Assembly: GCA_029262415.1 (NCBI GenBank)
Contig: JAJCZL010000056.1
Location: forward strand, 1 to 64,000
Reading direction: 5' to 3'
DNA length: 64,000 bases
Source of the DNA: Deltaproteobacteria bacterium
GTDB taxonomy: Bacteria; Desulfobacterota; Binatia; UBA1149; JAJCZL01
Part shown: one piece after another, positions 9,292 through 19,457 of the stretch
How positions within the stretch are numbered: the first letter of the stretch is position 1
Layout of the letters: the number at the start of each line of letters is the position of its first letter
Position numbers and translations under genes: made by a program
Notes under the pieces: generated by a model
Database searches by the model: none
Told to the model about the DNA's origin: nothing
Seen by the model: only the letters and a program-made list of their open reading frames with translations

Positions 9292-10599
9292 GTGATTGAG
9301 AATCTCGGAAACATAGGGCGTGTCCCTGAGCTTCGCCGCCGCGTGCTGTTTACGCTCGGGATGCTGGCGGTGTATCGTGTTGGCGTCGCTATCCCGACCC
9401 CCGGGATTAACGGGCAAGCTCTGTCCGACTTCTTCCAGGCGGCGCAACAGACGGTGTTCGGGATGGTTAACCTGTTCTCAGGTGGTGCTCTCGAGAGGTT
9501 CTCGATTTTTGCGCTGGGGATCATGCCGTACATCTCGGCGTCGATTATCCTGCAGCTGATGACGCTCGTAGTTCCGTATCTCGAACAGCTTAAGAAAGAG
9601 GGCGAGCAAGGCCAGAAGAAGATCACGCAGTACACCCGTTACGGGACCGTGCTGCTCTCGCTCGTACAGGGGTTCTTTATCTCGCTCGGACTCGAGCAGA
9701 TCACGACGCCGTCGGGTGCATCAGTGGTTTTTCACCCCGGTTGGTCGTTTCGTCTTATGACGATCCTTACGCTGACTTCGGGTACCGCATTCATCATGTG
9801 GCTCGGTGAGCAGATGAGTGAGCGGGGAATCGGTAACGGTATCAGCATCATCATTTTCGCGGGCATAGTCGCGGCTTTACCGTCGGCGCTCACCGCTACG
9901 TTCGACTATACACGCCAAGGAGAACTGGGACCGTTGGTACTGCTGCTCCTCGCAATCTTGATGGTCGCGGTCGTCGCGATCATTGTCTACGTCGAGCGCG
10001 GCCAGCGCCGCATCCCGGTGCAGTATGCAAAGCGTGTCGTAGGGCGAAAACAGTACGGTGGTCAGTCCACGCATCTGCCTCTCAAAGTGAATACTGCGGG
10101 AGTTATTCCACCGATTTTTGCCTCCTCTCTGCTGATTTTCCCGGCGACCATTGCCCAGTTCGCGCCGTACCCGATCTTCCAGGACATGGCGTCGTACTTG
10201 AACCCCGGTGCGTGGGTTTACAACCTCATCTACGTGGCCGCGATCGTGTTCTTTTGTTACTTCTACACGGCGATTCAGTTCAACCCGCAAGACGTAGCCG
10301 AGAATCTCCAGAAGTACGGAGGCTTTGTGCCCGGTATAAGGCCGGGGAAACGCACCGCCGACTACATCGACAGGATTCTGACACGGATTACCCTTGGCGG
10401 CGCCATCTACTTGGCGGTGGTGTGCGTCCTGCCGACATTCCTGATCTCGCGCTTCAACGTCCCGTTCTTCTTCGGGGGCACCGCCCTGCTCATCGTCGTG
10501 GGTGTTGCGATCGACACGGTAGCGCAGATGCAGGCGCATCTGATTCAACGCAGCTACGAAGGCTTCATGGGTAAGGGCAAAGTAAGGGGGAGAGGCTGA
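9292..10599 (+). CDS. secY: Preprotein translocase subunit SecY
   Basis: A 435-residue polytopic protein forming the channel of the SecYEG inner membrane translocon. About ten membrane segments can be seen, starting with [20 protein letters not shown]. The plug and lateral gate regions contain [20 protein letters not shown] and ASIILQL. The loop [20 protein letters not shown] (about residues 237-256) and the [16 protein letters not shown] stretch of the cytosolic loops bind SecA and ribosomes in known systems. The start is GTG at 9292, six bases after rplO. The operon position is the standard one. Confidence 0.98.
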   Translation: MIENLGNIGRVPELRRRVLFTLGMLAVYRVGVAIPTPGINGQALSDFFQAAQQTVFGMVNLFSGGALERFSIFALGIMPYISASIILQLMTLVVPYLEQLKKEGEQGQKKITQYTRYGTVLLSLVQGFFISLGLEQITTPSGASVVFHPGWSFRLMTILTLTSGTAFIMWLGEQMSERGIGNGISIIIFAGIVAALPSALTATFDYTRQGELGPLVLLLLAILMVAVVAIIVYVERGQRRIPVQYAKRVVGRKQYGGQSTHLPLKVNTAGVIPPIFASSLLIFPATIAQFAPYPIFQDMASYLNPGAWVYNLIYVAAIVFFCYFYTAIQFNPQDVAENLQKYGGFVPGIRPGKRTADYIDRILTRITLGGAIYLAVVCVLPTFLISRFNVPFFFGGTALLIVVGVAIDTVAQMQAHLIQRSYEGFMGKGKVRGRG

Positions 10600-10604
10600 C
10601 GTCC

Positions 10605-11258
10605 GTGCGGATCGTATTGTTAGGTCCACCGGGCTCTGGAAAGGGGACCCAGAGTGCCCTGCTGCAAGAGCAGTACGGAGCGCAGCACGTGGCTTCCGGC
10701 GACCTGTTACGCGAAGCGGTCGAGCGAGAGACAGAACTGGGATGCAAGGCGAAGCAGTATATGGACTCGGGCCGTTTGGTGCCTGACCAACTTGTTCTAG
10801 ACATGGTTAAGGAGCGTCTGTTGCGTCCGGATTGCCGCAAGGGGTTTATCCTCGACGGGTTTCCGCGCACCGACGCTCAGGCCGACGAGTTGGCCAGGGT
10901 GCTGACAGAAGAAGGGCGGCCGCTCGACCACGCGGTGGCATTTGCGATTTCGCGCGACGCCATTGTCGAACGGCTAACGGGCCGCCGCTCGTGCCCGAAT
11001 TCGGATTGCGGGCGGACCTTCCATGTGAAGTTCAAGCCACCCGCGGTTGATGATGTCTGCGATGAATGCGGTACACCGTTGCGCTGGCGCGATGACGACA
11101 CCGAAGAGACGATCCTCAAGCGGATCGAAGTGTACATAGAGCAGACCAAGCCGTTGATCGAGTGGTACCGCAAGGCCGGGTTGTTGCGCGAGATCGAGGG
11201 TGCCGGCGCTCCGGCGGAAGTTTTCGGGCGTGTCCGTGAGGCTCTAGCTTCCAACTGA
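10605..11258 (+). CDS. adk: Adenylate kinase, zinc-LID form
   Basis: A 217-residue adenylate kinase converting ATP and AMP to two ADP. The P-loop GPPGSGKGT lies at residues 7-15 and the AMP-binding segment with GFILDGFPRT at about 80-89. The LID domain has four cysteines at 130, 135, 152 and 155, the arrangement of zinc-stabilised LIDs in many bacteria; E. coli Adk lacks them. The start is GTG at 10605. It lies between secY and map, as is common. Confidence 0.97.
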   Translation: MRIVLLGPPGSGKGTQSALLQEQYGAQHVASGDLLREAVERETELGCKAKQYMDSGRLVPDQLVLDMVKERLLRPDCRKGFILDGFPRTDAQADELARVLTEEGRPLDHAVAFAISRDAIVERLTGRRSCPNSDCGRTFHVKFKPPAVDDVCDECGTPLRWRDDDTEETILKRIEVYIEQTKPLIEWYRKAGLLREIEGAGAPAEVFGRVREALASN

Positions 11259-11259
11259 G

Positions 11260-12018
11260 ATGATCGAACTGAAGTCGCCCGTAGAAATTGAGAAGATGAG
11301 AACCGCAGGGAAAATCGTTGCAGAAATCCTCGCTTCGCTGACCGAGCAGGTCAAGCCGGGGGTGACGACCAGCTACCTCAACCGTCAGGCCGAGAAGATG
11401 ATTGTGAAGCTGGGCTGCCGATCGGCCTTCAAGAATTACCGGGTCGGAACCGTGGTGTTTCCGGCTGTGCTTTGCGCATCGATCAACGAAGAAGTCGTGC
11501 ACGGGATTCCAGCCGAGCGTGCGGTTTGCGACGGCGACCTTCTTAAGCTCGACTTCGGAGTCGAGGCCGATGGTTACTACGGCGACGCTGCAGTGACTGT
11601 TGCGGTCGGTGACGTAGACGAGGACTCGATGCGCCTTTTGCGGGTGACCAAAGAGTGTTTGGATGCAGGCATCCGTAAGTTGACCGATAGCAATCGCCTC
11701 GGTGACGTAGGCGAGGCGGTGCAAGCCCACGCGGAGTCCGCCGGCTACGGGGTCGTTAAGGATTTTGTGGGCCACGGCATCGGCCGGGCGCTCCACGAAG
11801 ACCCGCAGGTGCCGAACTTCGGCAAGACAGGTCGCGGACGCAGGATTAAGACCGGTATGGTCTTGGCCGTCGAGCCGATGATCAACATCGGTGGCCCCGG
11901 TGTGCGCATCACCGACGACGGTTGGACGGCGGTGACACTCGACGGAGGGCGTTCGGCGCACTTCGAGCACACGATCGCGGTGACCGACAACGGGCCGGAG
12001 GTATTGACCGCGTTGTAA
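11260..12018 (+). CDS. map: Methionine aminopeptidase, type I
   Basis: A 252-residue type I enzyme removing the initiator methionine. The five metal ligands of the pita-bread fold can be followed: the aspartates in LKLDFGVEADGYYGDAAVTV, the histidine in FVGHGIGRALHEDP, the glutamate in LAVEPMINIG and the final glutamate in AHFEHTIAVTD. It starts one base after the adk stop. The 37-base gap to rpmJ is too short for infA, which often lies here. Confidence 0.97.
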   Translation: MIELKSPVEIEKMRTAGKIVAEILASLTEQVKPGVTTSYLNRQAEKMIVKLGCRSAFKNYRVGTVVFPAVLCASINEEVVHGIPAERAVCDGDLLKLDFGVEADGYYGDAAVTVAVGDVDEDSMRLLRVTKECLDAGIRKLTDSNRLGDVGEAVQAHAESAGYGVVKDFVGHGIGRALHEDPQVPNFGKTGRGRRIKTGMVLAVEPMINIGGPGVRITDDGWTAVTLDGGRSAHFEHTIAVTDNGPEVLTAL

Positions 12019-12055
12019 AGAACCCAAGGACTGGGCACGCGGGGAGTGAACGAAC

Positions 12056-12169
12056 ATGAAAGTAAGAGCATCAGTCAAAAAGATCTGCAGGGACTGCAAG
12101 ATCATCAAGCGCCACGGCAAAGTCCGGATAGCTTGTAAAAACCCGCGCCACAAGCAGCGGCAAGGATAG
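12056..12169 (+). CDS. rpmJ: 50S ribosomal protein L36, zinc-binding form
   Basis: A 37-codon gene read directly from the bases: it starts [20 protein letters not shown] and ends with NPRHKQRQG. Cysteines 11, 14 and 27 and histidine 32 form the zinc site of the C+ form of L36. GGGGAG at 12041-12046 is the likely ribosome binding site. It lies between map and rpsM, the canonical place. The position, length and motif leave little doubt. Confidence 0.96.
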   Translation: MKVRASVKKICRDCKIIKRHGKVRIACKNPRHKQRQG

Positions 12170-12180
12170 GGAAGAGATCG

Positions 12181-12561
12181 ATGGCTAGAATCGCCGGAGT
12201 GGACCTTCCGCGTAACAAGCGGATGGAAATCGCGCTCACGTATATTTTCGGGATCGGCAACACCACGGCGGGGAAGATCCTCTCCGCTACCGGCATCGAT
12301 CCCGGAAAGAAGAGCGACGATCTCAATGACGCCGAGATCAATGCGATTCGCGGCGTCATCGACGGTCAGTTTAAGGTCGAAGGCGATCTGCGGCGTGAGG
12401 TCGCAACCAACATCAAGCGTTACATGGACGTTGGCTGCTATAGGGGCCTTCGTCACCGCCGCGGCCTTCCGGTCCGCGGACAGAGAACCAGTACCAACGC
12501 GCGCACGCGCAAAGGGCCCCGCAAGGCGATCGCGGGCAAGAAAATGGCGCCCAAGCGCTAG
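12181..12561 (+). CDS. rpsM: 30S ribosomal protein S13
   Basis: A 126-residue S13. It starts [20 protein letters not shown], has [11 protein letters not shown] and the basic C-terminal tail [20 protein letters not shown] that reaches the P-site tRNA. S13 forms intersubunit bridges with L5 and 23S rRNA. It opens the alpha part of the run; rpsK follows after 20 bases. Confidence 0.98.
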   Translation: MARIAGVDLPRNKRMEIALTYIFGIGNTTAGKILSATGIDPGKKSDDLNDAEINAIRGVIDGQFKVEGDLRREVATNIKRYMDVGCYRGLRHRRGLPVRGQRTSTNARTRKGPRKAIAGKKMAPKR

Positions 12562-12581
12562 GCTGCGGGAGCTAAGAGTAT

Positions 12582-12986
12582 ATGGCAACCAGTCAGAAAG
12601 CCGCCCAGGCGGCGCGACGCAAGAAAGCGAAGAAGCGTAGCGTGAGCGAAGGCATCGCTCACGTCCGTGCGACCTTCAACAACACAACAGTCACTATCAC
12701 CGATCCGAAAGGCAATGTGATTTCGTGGAACAGCGCAGGCCAGGCCGGTTTCAAAGGGTCGCGCAAGGGGACGCCGTTCGCGGCGCAGCTCGCTGCCGAC
12801 CGTGCCGCTAAGTCTGCTGTGGACATGGGCATGCGCTCAGTGGCCGTGTTGATCAAAGGCCCAGGGGCAGGCCGCGAGTCTGCAGTGCGCGCGCTCGGTT
12901 CAGCGGGCCTTCAGGTCACGATCATCAAAGATGTTACGCCGATTCCTCACAACGGCTGCCGCCCTCCCAAGCGGCGTCGGGTCTGA
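12582..12986 (+). CDS. rpsK: 30S ribosomal protein S11
   Basis: A 134-residue S11. After a lysine-rich N-terminus come [20 protein letters not shown] and [20 protein letters not shown]. The C-terminal [17 protein letters not shown] is diagnostic. S11 forms part of the platform near the E site. rpsD follows after 17 bases. Confidence 0.98.
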   Translation: MATSQKAAQAARRKKAKKRSVSEGIAHVRATFNNTTVTITDPKGNVISWNSAGQAGFKGSRKGTPFAAQLAADRAAKSAVDMGMRSVAVLIKGPGAGRESAVRALGSAGLQVTIIKDVTPIPHNGCRPPKRRRV

Positions 12987-13003
12987 GGCGGCAGGAGTAG
13001 ACT

Positions 13004-13633
13004 GTGGCAAGGTATACCGATCCGGTTTGCAGACTGTGCCGTCGTGAGGGGATTAAACTCTTCCTCAAAGGCGAGCGCTGTTACACCGACAAGTGCGCGA
13101 TTGAGCGCCGAAACTACGCACCAGGCCAGCACGGTCAGGGCCGTCGCCGGAAGATCTCCGAGTATGCGGTTCAGTTGCGCGAAAAGCAGCGGCTCAAACG
13201 CATGTACGGCTTGATGGAGAAGCAGTTTCGCAAGTACTTCGACATGGCCGAGAATTCCAAGGACGTTACCGGTCCGGCGTTGTTGATTCTTCTCGAACGT
13301 CGATTCGACAACATGGTCTACAGACTCGGTATGGCTGGATCCCGCGCCGAGGCGCGGCAACTGATTCTGCACCGCCACTTCATGGTTAACGGCAAGAGGG
13401 TGAACATCCCCTCCTACCTGATCAGCTCCGGCGACGAGATCACTGTTACCGAAAGAAGCCAGAAGAAAGAAGTGTTCAGGAAGTCCCTGGAGCTCGGCCA
13501 ACGTCGCGGTTTGCCTGCATGGCTGACCGTGGACCCAGAAAAGTTCGCCGGCAAGATCATGAAACTTCCCGAGCGTGAAGAACTCACGATGCCGGTCAAC
13601 GAGAGGTTGATCGTCGAGCTTTACTCGAAGTAG
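13004..13633 (+). CDS. rpsD: 30S ribosomal protein S4, zinc-binding form
   Basis: A 209-residue S4 starting at GTG 13004 behind AGGAG at 12993-12997. Cysteines 9, 12, 26 and 31 form an N-terminal zinc site. [20 protein letters not shown] is the family signature that follows. The S4 RNA-binding domain contains [20 protein letters not shown] and [13 protein letters not shown]4 nucleates 30S assembly and, in E. coli, represses the alpha operon. rpoA follows after 52 bases. Confidence 0.97.
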   Translation: MARYTDPVCRLCRREGIKLFLKGERCYTDKCAIERRNYAPGQHGQGRRRKISEYAVQLREKQRLKRMYGLMEKQFRKYFDMAENSKDVTGPALLILLERRFDNMVYRLGMAGSRAEARQLILHRHFMVNGKRVNIPSYLISSGDEITVTERSQKKEVFRKSLELGQRRGLPAWLTVDPEKFAGKIMKLPEREELTMPVNERLIVELYSK

Positions 13634-13685
13634 ACACCGCAGGCAGGTCCGCGCACAAGAGGGCCGCCATGGAGGCGCATAGCGT

Positions 13686-14696
13686 ATGTTGGACAATTGG
13701 AAAGACCTGATCCGACCGACCCTTGAGGTCCGTCAGGCCGAAGAAAGATACGGCAAGTTCGAACTGGAGGCGCTGGAGCGCGGCTTCGGCACGACCATTG
13801 GTAACGCGCTCAGGCGCGTGCTGCTCTCCTCACTCAAAGGTGCGGCGATCACGGCGTGCAAGATCGACGGCGTCGTCCACGAGTTCTCGACCATCGATGG
13901 CGTGACCGAAGACGTCACCGATATCGTCTTGAACCTGAAAGAGGTGCGCCTGCGCATCCACGAGGGGAACCGTCACATCGGGACCGTGGAGGCCGGCGGT
14001 GCCGGTGTGGTAACTGCGGGCCAGATCAACTTCGGCCCTTCCGTGGAGGTTTTGAACCCCGACCACGTGATCGCGACGCTGAGCGATGATGCGACGCTTC
14101 GTCTGGAAGCGACGGCCCGGCGTGGCAGCGGGTACGTCACCGCTGATCGCAACCGCGACGAGGATGCTCCAGTCGGCACGATTGCGATGGACGCGGCGTT
14201 CTCGCCGGTTCGCCGCGTAAACTTCGAAGTGAGCAACGCGCGCGTCGGTCAGCGTACCGACTACGACAAGCTCACCTTGGAAGTGTGGACTGACGGCAGT
14301 GTACGTGTCGAAGACTCAGTCGCGATTGCAGCGCGCATCCTCCAAGACCAGATGCAGGTACTGGTGAACTTCGATGCCGAAGAAATCGAAGCTAAAGAGT
14401 CGGCCAAAGAGCCCGAATCAGAGCCGCTCAACGAAAACCTCTTCCGTTGTGTCGACGAACTCGATTTGTCGGTGCGCTCGGCCAACTGTTTGCAGAACGC
14501 CGACATCAAATACATAGGCGAGCTTGTGCAGCGTTCGGAGTCCGAAATGCTGCGCACCAAGAACTTTGGCCGTAAGTCGTTGCTCGAGATCAAAGAGCTG
14601 CTTTCCGAGATGGGCTTGTACCTTGGAATCCGCCTGACCAGTTTCCCCGACCGCGAGAGCCTCGACAGGATGAGGCTCGAGCAAGAGAAGTACTGA
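13686..14696 (+). CDS. rpoA: RNA polymerase alpha subunit
   Basis: A 336-residue alpha subunit. The N-terminal assembly domain (to about 235) contains [20 protein letters not shown] and [14 protein letters not shown]. After an acidic linker, the C-terminal domain contains [20 protein letters not shown] and [18 protein letters not shown]. The arginine of SVRSAN corresponds to the DNA and activator contact residue of E. coli alpha. It lies between rpsD and rplQ as in almost all bacteria. Confidence 0.98.
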   Translation: MLDNWKDLIRPTLEVRQAEERYGKFELEALERGFGTTIGNALRRVLLSSLKGAAITACKIDGVVHEFSTIDGVTEDVTDIVLNLKEVRLRIHEGNRHIGTVEAGGAGVVTAGQINFGPSVEVLNPDHVIATLSDDATLRLEATARRGSGYVTADRNRDEDAPVGTIAMDAAFSPVRRVNFEVSNARVGQRTDYDKLTLEVWTDGSVRVEDSVAIAARILQDQMQVLVNFDAEEIEAKESAKEPESEPLNENLFRCVDELDLSVRSANCLQNADIKYIGELVQRSESEMLRTKNFGRKSLLEIKELLSEMGLYLGIRLTSFPDRESLDRMRLEQEKY

Positions 14697-14700
14697 CTCC

Positions 14701-15090
14701 ATGAGGCACCAGAAAACAGGCCGAAAGCTCAACCGTTCGCCCTCCCATAGGCGTGCGATGCTGCGCAACCTAACCACCTCGCTGATTGAGCGTGGGCGTA
14801 TCACCACAACCGACGCGAAGGCGAAGGAACTGCGTCGTTTCGCCGACCGTATGATTACGCTCGGCAAGGCGCAGACCGTTGCCGCGCGCCGACGCGCGCG
14901 TCGTTTCATCACAACGGACGCCGTTCTTGCTCAGCTGTTCAACGAGGTAGCACCTCGTTTCGCAGCGCGCAACGGTGGCTACACGCGCATCATCAAAGTG
15001 GGGCCGCGCAAAGGCGACAACGCCCCGATGAGCATCGTCGAACTCACTGAACTCCCGGTCGAAGGAAAGGCCGAAGCGAAAGCTTCCTAA
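14701..15090 (+). CDS. rplQ: 50S ribosomal protein L17
   Basis: A 129-residue L17 starting [20 protein letters not shown] and containing [12 protein letters not shown]. The C-terminal [20 protein letters not shown] and VELTELP complete the family signature. It is the last gene of the ribosomal run; an intrinsic terminator begins 45 bases after its stop. Confidence 0.98.
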   Translation: MRHQKTGRKLNRSPSHRRAMLRNLTTSLIERGRITTTDAKAKELRRFADRMITLGKAQTVAARRRARRFITTDAVLAQLFNEVAPRFAARNGGYTRIIKVGPRKGDNAPMSIVELTELPVEGKAEAKAS

Positions 15091-15134
15091 AGCGGGCTCG
15101 CCTAGCAGCCCCTTACGCGACCGCGGGAGGGTAT

Positions 15135-15158
15135 GCTAGGCCTGGGCCTGGCTTTTTT
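15135..15158 (+). terminator. Intrinsic terminator of the ribosomal protein run
   Basis: The arms GCTAGGC (15135-15141) and GCCTGGC (15146-15152) pair over seven positions with one G-T wobble and a loop of four bases. TTTTTT follows immediately at 15153-15158. A partly overlapping hairpin, GCCTAGCA (15100-15107) with TGCTAGGC (15134-15141), shares the left arm and could act as an alternative fold. Position after rplQ and before argS fits the end of the operon. Confidence 0.85.
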
Positions 15159-15193
15159 GCGCCGCCGGCGACATCTTCGCTAGCTGGGCTGAG

Positions 15194-16858
15194 ATGAAAG
15201 CGGAACTGCAAGAACTGTTACGTGCCGCACTGGCTCGCGCGAAAGACTCCGGCGCTTTCCCGGTCGAAGAACTTCCCGAGATTCGCATCGAAGAGCCTCG
15301 CGAAACGGGCTACGGCGACCTGGCGACCAACATCGCACTCGTCACTGCCAAGGCTGCGCGACGTTCGCCACGTGAGCTTGCCGAGGCTTTGGTGGCTGCC
15401 ATCGATGACCCCGACGGGATCATCGAGAAGGTCGAAGTCGCGGGTCCCGGGTTCATCAACTTTACTTTTAGCAATGCCGCTTGGCAGCGTCGCCTTGCGG
15501 CAATACTGGCCGAGGGCGAGAACTACGGCTCGCCCGATCTGGGCAAAGGCCGGCGCGTGCAGGTCGAGTTTGTCTCAGCCAACCCAACCGGTCCCTTGCA
15601 TATCGGGCACGGGCGCGGTGCCGCAGTGGGTGATGCACTTGCCCGTGTGCTCGAGGCCGCCGGATACGATGTCAAACGTGAGTATTACGTCAACGACGCC
15701 GGTGTGCAGATCAACACACTCGGCCGTTCTGTACGCGCGCGCTACCTACAGTTGGCCGGCGTTGACACGCCGTTCCCAGATGACGGTTATCCGGGTGACT
15801 ACGTAACCGAATCGGCGCGCGGTATATTCGAACGCGACGGCAGAAAGTGGGTCGATGTAGATGTGGACGAGGCGGTTGTCGCTCTCGGCCGAATTGTCGC
15901 TGACGAACAACTGGCCGGAATTCGTACGGATCTGCACGCGTTCGGCGTCTCCTTCGATGGTTTTTCAAGTGAGCGTGCCCTATGCGAGGCAGGGGCCGTT
16001 GAGCATGCGCTGGAGAGGCTGCGGGAGCGTGGCTGCGTGTACGACGCCGATGGCGCCGTGTGGTTTCGTTCGAGCGATTTCGGAGATGACAAGGACCGGC
16101 CGCTGATCAAAAGCGACGGCCAGCTGACTTATTTCGCCGCCGACATCGCCTATCACTTAAAGAAACTGGAAGCGGGTTTCGACACCATAATCGACGTTTG
16201 GGGCGCGGATCATCACGGTTATGTTCCGCGCGTGCGTTCGTCTATTCAAGCGCTGGGGCACGACCCCGCGCGCTTTGCGGTGCTTCTGGTACAGATGGTC
16301 AACCTCACGCGCGACGGTGAGCCGGTCAGGATGGGCAAGCGGACGGGGACCTTCATCACACTGAAAGAGGTTGTGGATGAGGTCGGTGCCGACCTCGCGC
16401 GCTTCTTCTTCTTGATGCGCAAGTCGGACGCTCACCTGGATTTCGACCTTGAGCTTGCGCGAAGGCAAAGCGCGGAGAATCCGGTTTTCTACGTTCAGTA
16501 CGCCTACACGCGGATCGCCGGCATCTTCCGCCAGGCCACGGAGAAAGGCATCGTCGAGCCCTCCGCGGATGCTGCGGCCGTCACTGCGCTCCAAACCGAG
16601 GAAGAAATTTCGCTGATCCGCATGCTCGACAGCTTCCCCGACGTCGTTGAAGCAGCTGCCGATACCCTTGAGCCCCACAGGATCGTCTTCTACGTGCAGA
16701 AGCTGGCCGGGGAATTTCACCGCTTTTATGCCCGCCACCGCTGCGTGACCGAGGATGCGGAGCTGACCGCAGCCCGCCTGCTCCTGGTCCGGGCGGTGCA
16801 AATGGTGATCGGGCGTGGCCTCGGGCTGGTAGGTGTGAATGCGCCCGAGCGTATGTAA
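15194..16858 (+). CDS. argS: Arginyl-tRNA synthetase
   Basis: A 554-residue class Ia synthetase charging tRNA-Arg. The N-terminal Add1 domain (to about 90) is followed by the catalytic core with VEFVSANPTGPLHIGHGRG, HIGH at 136-139. The place of KMSKS is taken by RMGKRTGTF, as in ArgRS that lack the canonical lysine. The anticodon-binding domain ends GLGLVGVNAPERM. It starts right after the ribosomal terminator. A SPOR-domain gene follows after nine bases, a pairing also known in deltaproteobacteria. Confidence 0.97.
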   Translation: MKAELQELLRAALARAKDSGAFPVEELPEIRIEEPRETGYGDLATNIALVTAKAARRSPRELAEALVAAIDDPDGIIEKVEVAGPGFINFTFSNAAWQRRLAAILAEGENYGSPDLGKGRRVQVEFVSANPTGPLHIGHGRGAAVGDALARVLEAAGYDVKREYYVNDAGVQINTLGRSVRARYLQLAGVDTPFPDDGYPGDYVTESARGIFERDGRKWVDVDVDEAVVALGRIVADEQLAGIRTDLHAFGVSFDGFSSERALCEAGAVEHALERLRERGCVYDADGAVWFRSSDFGDDKDRPLIKSDGQLTYFAADIAYHLKKLEAGFDTIIDVWGADHHGYVPRVRSSIQALGHDPARFAVLLVQMVNLTRDGEPVRMGKRTGTFITLKEVVDEVGADLARFFFLMRKSDAHLDFDLELARRQSAENPVFYVQYAYTRIAGIFRQATEKGIVEPSADAAAVTALQTEEEISLIRMLDSFPDVVEAAADTLEPHRIVFYVQKLAGEFHRFYARHRCVTEDAELTAARLLLVRAVQMVIGRGLGLVGVNAPERM

Positions 16859-16867
16859 GATGTAACG

Positions 16868-17905
16868 ATGCGGTCGCGCGCGCAGTTTCAGTTCACGGTC
16901 TTCGAACTCATCGTTTTGGCTGCCAGTTTCGCGGCGACCTCGGCGCTGGTCTTTCTGTTGGGAATCTATGTCGGGCGCGATATCGCCGGTGAGCATGCGC
17001 CGGCCGACCAACAGGTCGCGCGGCTTCCGATCGAGCACGGCGCGCCGATTGCGCTCGCCGCTCGTCCTCGTGGCGCACCCGAACTCCAGTTCGGTCCGAC
17101 CGCCGCTGAGGCGGCGCTGGCCGCCGAGGCAGCCGCAGCCGCGGCTGTAGCGGAGGCGCGGCTTGCATCCGAACGTGCGGCGACGGCGCGCAGGGCGGCT
17201 GCAGCAGAGAACGAACGGGTCGCCATCGCCGAGAGTGCCGCCAGGGCCCGTGCCCAGGCGTCTTCCGCTGCTGCCGATGTGGCCGTTGGCGGTGCAGGGG
17301 CATCGGCTTCTAAGGCCACTGAACGCGCCGACTTCGCCGTGGCAAAGACTGCGCGCGCATATGGTTCACGCGGCACGCAAGGGCCTGAGTACCGCAACCA
17401 GCGTCCGGACAGGACTCCGCCGCCAGCGCCAACGGCTGCGTCTCCGAGCGGGCGGGGCTCTGCCTCCGGAGGAGCCTTCTTGTTTACAGAAGATGCCCCG
17501 GCGTCCGCGTCGCCGACCGTCACGGCTCGCGACCCGCGCCGCCCGAACTATCCCGCGACATCCAAGCAGCGCCAGGAGGCCCGCGCGCGTACGGCGCCGC
17601 CGCTGCAGCCCTACCGGCCACCGCCGCCGCTTGCGGCGGCGGTTCCGCCGGCCCCACGTGCATCGGCAACCCCTGCCTACACCGTCCAAGTCCTGTCCAC
17701 GCGCGATTCCGCTGCGGCCGACAACCTGGCTAGATCTCTCCAATCGAGGGGCTATGGTGCCTACGTACGGCCCGCACAAGACTCGACCGGCCGCTGGTAC
17801 CGGGTCAGGGTTGGGCGTTTCGACGACCTCTCGTCTGCGCGTGCGATGGCGACTCGTTGCCGCAAGGACTTGCGGTTGGACCAGGCCTACGTAATCTCCG
17901 ACTGA
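16868..17905 (+). CDS. SPOR-domain membrane protein
   Basis: A 345-residue protein with one N-terminal membrane helix (about residues 12-33, FELIVLAASFAATSALVFLL). A long low-complexity alanine and arginine-rich region (about 75-140) and a proline-rich linker follow. The SPOR domain at about 268-345 starts YTVQVLSTRDSAAADNLARS and contains YGAYVRPAQDSTGRWYRVRV. SPOR domains bind denuded glycan strands of septal peptidoglycan, so a role at the division site is likely. The alanine region may be a coiled coil across the periplasm. It lies between argS and trpE with gaps of about ten bases. Confidence 0.85.
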   Translation: MRSRAQFQFTVFELIVLAASFAATSALVFLLGIYVGRDIAGEHAPADQQVARLPIEHGAPIALAARPRGAPELQFGPTAAEAALAAEAAAAAAVAEARLASERAATARRAAAAENERVAIAESAARARAQASSAAADVAVGGAGASASKATERADFAVAKTARAYGSRGTQGPEYRNQRPDRTPPPAPTAASPSGRGSASGGAFLFTEDAPASASPTVTARDPRRPNYPATSKQRQEARARTAPPLQPYRPPPPLAAAVPPAPRASATPAYTVQVLSTRDSAAADNLARSLQSRGYGAYVRPAQDSTGRWYRVRVGRFDDLSSARAMATRCRKDLRLDQAYVISD

Positions 17906-17915
17906 GGCCTCCGCC

Positions 17916-19457
17916 ATGGAACCCACGCCCTTGTTTGAAGAATTCGTGCGCCTCACGGTCGCGCACGATACGGTGCCCGTCTTTCGGGAGATCGCGGCTG
18001 ATCTCGACACACCCGTGTCGGCGTTTATGAAGCTGCACCGTAAGGGCCACGGGTTTCTCCTGGAGAGCGTTGAAGGGGGAGAGCGCTGGGGTCGCTACAG
18101 TGTGCTCGGATCCGAACCGTTGATGTTGGTCCGCGCCCACGGCAACCGCACTGAAGTTCGCCGTCGTGGATCAGATGCTCCCGAAACCCTCGAAGGTGAC
18201 CCCCTCGACTGCTTGCGCCGTGTGATCGAGCCGTTCAACCAGGCCGACGTTGAAGGTCTCGAACGGTTTGCAGGCGGTTTCGTCGGCTACTTCGCCTACG
18301 ACTTAGTGCGCCACATCGAAGATTTGCCCGACGAGAACATCGATGACCTGGGAGTCGCCGAGATCGCCGGGATGGTGGCCGACAACTTTGTGATCTTCGA
18401 CAACGTCAGTCACACGATGAAAGTGGTGAGCCTCGCTCTGTGTGGTGACGGCGCCGACCCGCGTGTGGCTTACGACCGTGCAGTTGTAGCGATCAATCAC
18501 ACCGTTGAACGCCTTCAGGCTGCAGCGCCGGCTCCGGCGTTTGCCTATGCTCGGGCCGCTGCCTCCTCATCGGGAGAGTCGTCAACGACCGCGGCGGTTG
18601 AGCGTACCTGTAACATCACCCCCAACGCTTATGCCGTTGCTGTAGAGCGGGCGCGCGAATACATCCGTGCCGGCGACGTCATACAAGTGGTTCTTTCGCA
18701 GCGCTTCTCGCAACCGCTCGGTGTGCATCCGTTTTCCATCTACCGTGGACTGCGCACGATCAATCCCTCACCGTACATGTTTTATCTTGATCTCGGCGAT
18801 GAGGTTGCGGTGGGAGCATCACCCGAGGTCATGGCTAAAGTCGAAGGCCGGACTGTCGCGGTACGGCCGATCGCGGGTACCGTGCGTAGGGGAGCCACCG
18901 AAGAAGAGACCTCGAAGCTCATCGAGCAGATGCTTGCCGATCCCAAGGAACGGGCCGAACACATCATGTTGCTCGACCTTGGACGTAACGATGTTGGCCG
19001 GGTTTCCGCAATAGGGAGCGTACGGGTTATCGATCAGATGGTTGCCGAGCGTTACTCGCACGTCTGTCACATCGTTTCTCATGTCGAGGGAACCTTGCGC
19101 GATGACTGCGACAGGTTCGATGCGTTCCGCGCGACGTTTCCGGCCGGCACGCTCAGCGGCGCACCGAAGATTCGCGCTATGCAGATCATCGATGAATTGG
19201 AGACCACCAGGCGCGGGGTTTACGGCGGTGCCGTCGGTTACTTTGACTTCAAGGGCAACATGGATACCTGCATCGCGATCCGCACCGTTTTCATAAAGAA
19301 CGATACGGTGTACCTGCAGGCGGGAGCTGGAATTGTTGCCGACTCGGTAGCCGAACGCGAGCAGGCAGAATGTGAGGCGAAAGCTGCCGGGGTTCAGGCC
19401 GCACTTGAGCGCGCGGTAGAGATCGAAGCCGCCTCTGCTGGAGGTCGCAAACCGTGA
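17916..19457 (+). CDS. trpE: Anthranilate synthase component I
   Basis: A 513-residue chorismate-using enzyme that makes anthranilate with ammonia supplied by an amidotransferase partner. The N-terminal FLLESVEGGERWGRYSVLGS holds the LLES motif known to bind inhibitory tryptophan. The catalytic half has VVLSQRFSQPL, ASPEVMAKVEGRTVAVRPIA and GAVGYFDFKGNMDTCIAIRT. The partner gene trpG does not follow; trpD overlaps the stop directly (GTGA). No leader peptide or attenuator fits into the ten bases upstream, so regulation must be elsewhere or rely on feedback inhibition. Confidence 0.97.
   Translation: MEPTPLFEEFVRLTVAHDTVPVFREIAADLDTPVSAFMKLHRKGHGFLLESVEGGERWGRYSVLGSEPLMLVRAHGNRTEVRRRGSDAPETLEGDPLDCLRRVIEPFNQADVEGLERFAGGFVGYFAYDLVRHIEDLPDENIDDLGVAEIAGMVADNFVIFDNVSHTMKVVSLALCGDGADPRVAYDRAVVAINHTVERLQAAAPAPAFAYARAAASSSGESSTTAAVERTCNITPNAYAVAVERAREYIRAGDVIQVVLSQRFSQPLGVHPFSIYRGLRTINPSPYMFYLDLGDEVAVGASPEVMAKVEGRTVAVRPIAGTVRRGATEEETSKLIEQMLADPKERAEHIMLLDLGRNDVGRVSAIGSVRVIDQMVAERYSHVCHIVSHVEGTLRDDCDRFDAFRATFPAGTLSGAPKIRAMQIIDELETTRRGVYGGAVGYFDFKGNMDTCIAIRTVFIKNDTVYLQAGAGIVADSVAEREQAECEAKAAGVQAALERAVEIEAASAGGRKP

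Noticed and set aside
11116-12588. Minus-strand open frame of 490 codons across map, rpmJ and rpsM
   Set aside because: It is antisense to three certain genes. Long mirror frames are expected in high-GC DNA, and the translation shows no family motif.
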